The position numbers and the translations under genes are program-made. Under the pieces are notes generated by a model that was not told where the DNA came from, searched no databases, and worked only from the letters and a program-made list of their open reading frames with translations. Shown here piece after piece: positions 62,101 to 64,000 of a stretch of DNA of 64,000 nt. Source of the stretch: an uncultured Planctomycetaceae bacterium (GTDB lineage Bacteria; Planctomycetota; Planctomycetia; Planctomycetales; Planctomycetaceae); the NCBI GenBank assembly GCA_903858815.1, contig CAIOKE010000283.1, forward strand, positions 1 through 64,000, given 5' to 3'. The stretch's first letter is position 1; every line of letters starts with the position of its first letter.

Positions 62101-64000
62101 AGTACAAATCGGCGAGTGGCCCCTTCAGCAGGTCCGACTGCGTGCGAAGAACATCGAGAAATTGCGAGGTTGCAATTGGATCCTGGACAACCAATTCCTT
62201 AGCGACAAGCTTTGCAGTCGCTGGATCAGACCAGGCAGCGCCTTCCTTAAACGGCGATTCCCACGCTCCCAGCAGGCAGGCCGCATGCAACCGTCGTTGT
62301 TGAGGCTCCATGTCGCTCTGCAGCGATTGCCGCAGCCGGTTGGTCAAATCACCAGACCACGGTCGCAAAAGATCGATCAAAGGCCTCAGCTGGTCAGGCC
62401 GACACTTCAGACTCAGCTCACAAATCACCGGCAGCAGTTCAGGATCTGTGTCACCCAGTTTCAGCCTTGCAACAGCCAGGTGCAGTTGAGCTTCAGAACC
62501 CGCCGCTGCGTCACCATACAAACGCTGCAACTCCGGCAAAGCGTACTTCTTTAATGACAGCAGCAGCTCCAGCCCACTGGCTAACTCACTGGTCTCTCGA
62601 TCACCAATCGTCGCCGCCAGTAAGCGCGCTCGATCTGCCGAATTCCGAGCCACTATCTGCACGGAAACAAGGAATATCACAACCGCCACACACATAACCC
62701 ACAAACCACGAATTCCATGCACGCGCCCGGCTCGCCACATCAACTGACGCTGCGATTCCGTCCAGCCCCGCGATTTCACATATCTGCGGATTCTCAAATA
62801 CTCCGGCAAAGTTGGAAGATGCCGATCCTCCCGACGAAACTGCCACAAACTTGTACGCTCCTCCAGCAATAACTCTGATCGTCCCTGCGCTGTTTCCAAT
62901 TGGCGACGACTGAGCCAGGCACGCAGGGCAGGAACCAGATCATCATGCGTCAAATGATAACACACCGCATCTGGACCCTGCTCTGACACTCGAACACTCT
63001 CTGTCGCTGTAATCAGCCGCAGCTCACTGTCAAGTATCCGAATCAGATCACTGAATTCGAGCGGACGATCAACGTAGCCGGAGACACTCCGAAGCTCCGC
63101 AAGCGTTCTCATTGCACCTTTGATTTCGGAGTCACATGGCGGAAGGAGGGATTTCAGAACATTTTTGACGGCAGGAGCATGCATGCGTAACCTAGCGTCA
63201 CTTCCAGCCTGACTGAAGGTCTCCTCCAGAAATGTCAAACCAATCCCACTCACACCACCAAGTTCCAGAAGGGTTTCGGGTACCCAGTCTCTGCCTCGCA
63301 TAAGCTCCGAAAAAATCGCCAAACGTACCGAGTTGACTCGGTTCCCGTCCGCCAGCCCAGCGACCACTGAATCAATAAATCTGCTCTGCTCTGGTGTCAG
63401 CTGACCCGCAGGTCCCGATAAGCCACCACAAGCCAACCCGAGTTTCTGTAACACGGTCTTCGCATGAGCAATACTGAATAAATCCACCATCGCACAGTTG
63501 TGCTGCTGCCGAATTGGCGTGTCGAGCTCATGCATCAATCGCGACACACTGACGATGAAGTCATCTCGAACCATCAGGACCGCCTGTAACCTCCCTCCAT
63601 CACACTGCCGCAGAGCACGCTCCAGCTCACTGCCCGTACTACTACCATCCCCGTGCAACCATTGCTCAAATTGGTCAATAAAAATCACAACCCTGGGACC
63701 CGGATTTCGCCGAATCGACGTGATCAACTCCACCAATCCGGTTTCCGCCGCAAGACCCGGCAGACGCTGCCGCAACGCAGTACATATCCTCGATTCCGTC
63801 TGGCCCCCGGCAGCTTCCACGTATACCGATACAACCTCGCTCGAGAGCAGGGGCATTACTCCGGCTCTCACCAGCGACGTTTTTCCACAACCACTGGGAC
63901 CATAAATCAGTCCCACAGAAAACGTTCTAGCTGCGTCGCGGTCTTCAATACGCTCCTTCCAGAAAAGAACACTGTCCGGAATACCATCCCGATCACGTGG
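59138..64000 (-). CDS. nSTAND NTPase - TM - HEAT/TPR-like - SUMF1 (FGE-sulfatase fold) protein; 5' part truncated by the window edge
   Basis: Walker A IYGPSGCGKTSLVRAGVMPLL, Walker B VVIFIDQFEQWL, TM segment LWVMCVAVVIFLVSVQIVA, C-terminal SUMF1 domain (AGTEFLMGSP...YRLPTEAEWEFACRSG...GLFEMYGNAIEWCQ...RVARGGAFNS...SGFRVCRT). The frame stays open from 63916 to the window edge (PRDRDGIPDSVLFWKERIEDRDAARTFSVGLIYG), so the listed ATG is internal. Confidence 0.9.
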   Translation of the reverse strand, partial: PRDRDGIPDSVLFWKERIEDRDAARTFSVGLIYGPSGCGKTSLVRAGVMPLLSSEVVSVYVEAAGGQTESRICTALRQRLPGLAAETGLVELITSIRRNPGPRVVIFIDQFEQWLHGDGSSTGSELERALRQCDGGRLQAVLMVRDDFIVSVSRLMHELDTPIRQQHNCAMVDLFSIAHAKTVLQKLGLACGGLSGPAGQLTPEQSRFIDSVVAGLADGNRVNSVRLAIFSELMRGRDWVPETLLELGGVSGIGLTFLEETFSQAGSDARLRMHAPAVKNVLKSLLPPCDSEIKGAMRTLAELRSVSGYVDRPLEFSDLIRILDSELRLITATESVRVSEQGPDAVCYHLTHDDLVPALRAWLSRRQLETAQGRSELLLEERTSLWQFRREDRHLPTLPEYLRIRRYVKSRGWTESQRQLMWRAGRVHGIRGLWVMCVAVVIFLVSVQIVARNSADRARLLAATIGDRETSELASGLELLLSLKKYALPELQRLYGDAAAGSEAQLHLAVARLKLGDTDPELLPVICELSLKCRPDQLRPLIDLLRPWSGDLTNRLRQSLQSDMEPQQRRLHAACLLGAWESPFKEGAAWSDPATAKLVAKELVVQDPIATSQFLDVLRTQSDLLKGPLADLYFDPSLDSAARQVIAVYLANYAKDDAATLIRVLLNAEPAVDRLIFPLLDPLRDAAVGNLEEILKRTVSPAWGDAATVSSWPGPPAEVRAGIEAAHGLIRDRIAFCLEIPFSRLLPLSESLRASGYRPIRLRPHTGVVTDDPKMSAVWIRDGRKWAIAANVKAEDLPKPEIDAEREGLLLEDLSWIPGTGPHAGWLTLWCEGQTSEDRRRCVYAAKSDQFEDLQKRLAAENFAFQRTIFAAGSVEGGAEFSAVFSNIGASSQTLLNWGGEELHGRPQWDFTTVTTGPLTLADPRDSFRQQLVEIQALGSEQLERPAIRLKRAVAQYWTDQPEQALEDLEWLNANLSTPSAEVLQYLAVVLAQLQRWEEAGNVQTLMKGGAEGQVTSAYVSILFAAWRRDVASAVSELDAFVGLNPQDRDSLYGAARSAAQAARVFSKQGMSAEAVEFENRAIELLQRAVDAGFSSGAELRRSVDFAELHDNPHFLTLVQQLIPARRFAGVWSADPLFETRIVQASTTEAAMQQVQLLLEASWRPLAIGVTSDNSTPIHVVLLQRPLIPESQLESLALQQAAAAATLLRLQVPVSVWPLLRDNPDPRVRSYLLDQLRSHSLDTAKVIARLRSEEDAGSRRSLIQALGEQAAGNLLTESDKAAAIAELCDRLSSDPDPGVHGMCEWSLRQLGADEQIRQIRSEFSKGETIGGRRWYVTKSGGGTEGSGGISMSIIDAGTEFLMGSPIAEAGRYGGAVSRPDQEQLHRRGIKRTFAIGMQEITVAQFRQFLSSHNSNRRYSETEDAPVNTVTWYDAAHFCNWLSRSEGLPEDQWCYEPAQVFASGMKMRPNCLELQGYRLPTEAEWEFACRSGTLTSRFYGFGESLLDQYARYAGNSGEGGMVPVGTLRPNGFGLFEMYGNAIEWCQSPPLLVDLSVGELVGDTDNMLSRTILDTTTRVARGGAFNSFGSGIRSASRVSFPPNTLSITSGFRVCRTYKLSME

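Overview
This 64 kb window is a GC-rich bacterial chromosome segment that is mostly coding. Its gene content suggests a planctomycete: DUF1501, DUF3500, PQQ beta-propeller, sulfatase-maturation FGE and STAND/SUMF1 fusion proteins, plus an LptD-like outer-membrane protein. I support about 44 CDSs. Housekeeping genes include radC, coaC/coaB as separate genes, rpoZ, gmk, yicC-like, secG, tpiA, pheA, dnaK, rpmA, tsaB, a SpoU methyltransferase and lptD-like. There is one two-component pair, one M16 peptidase pair, a 2108-aa thioester alpha-2-macroglobulin, a MoaD/ThiS-like plus degenerate ThiF/MoeB-like pair, a 1289-aa PQQ-propeller protein, and the 3' part of a large nSTAND NTPase-SUMF1 protein running off the right edge. 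I found no rRNA, tRNA, CRISPR array, transposase, integrase or reverse transcriptase. The strongest items for follow-up are: (i) the Ubl-like/E1-like pair whose E1-like partner appears to have lost most adenylation and sulfur-transfer residues, downstream of the macroglobulin gene and a long hairpin; (ii) the nSTAND-HEAT/TPR-SUMF1 protein; (iii) an M16 pair with complementary half active sites; (iv) a ~1.8 kb noncoding region with an orphan terminator and dispersed repeats, one of which recurs inverted 18 kb away. All calls come from reading the sequence; no database search was run.
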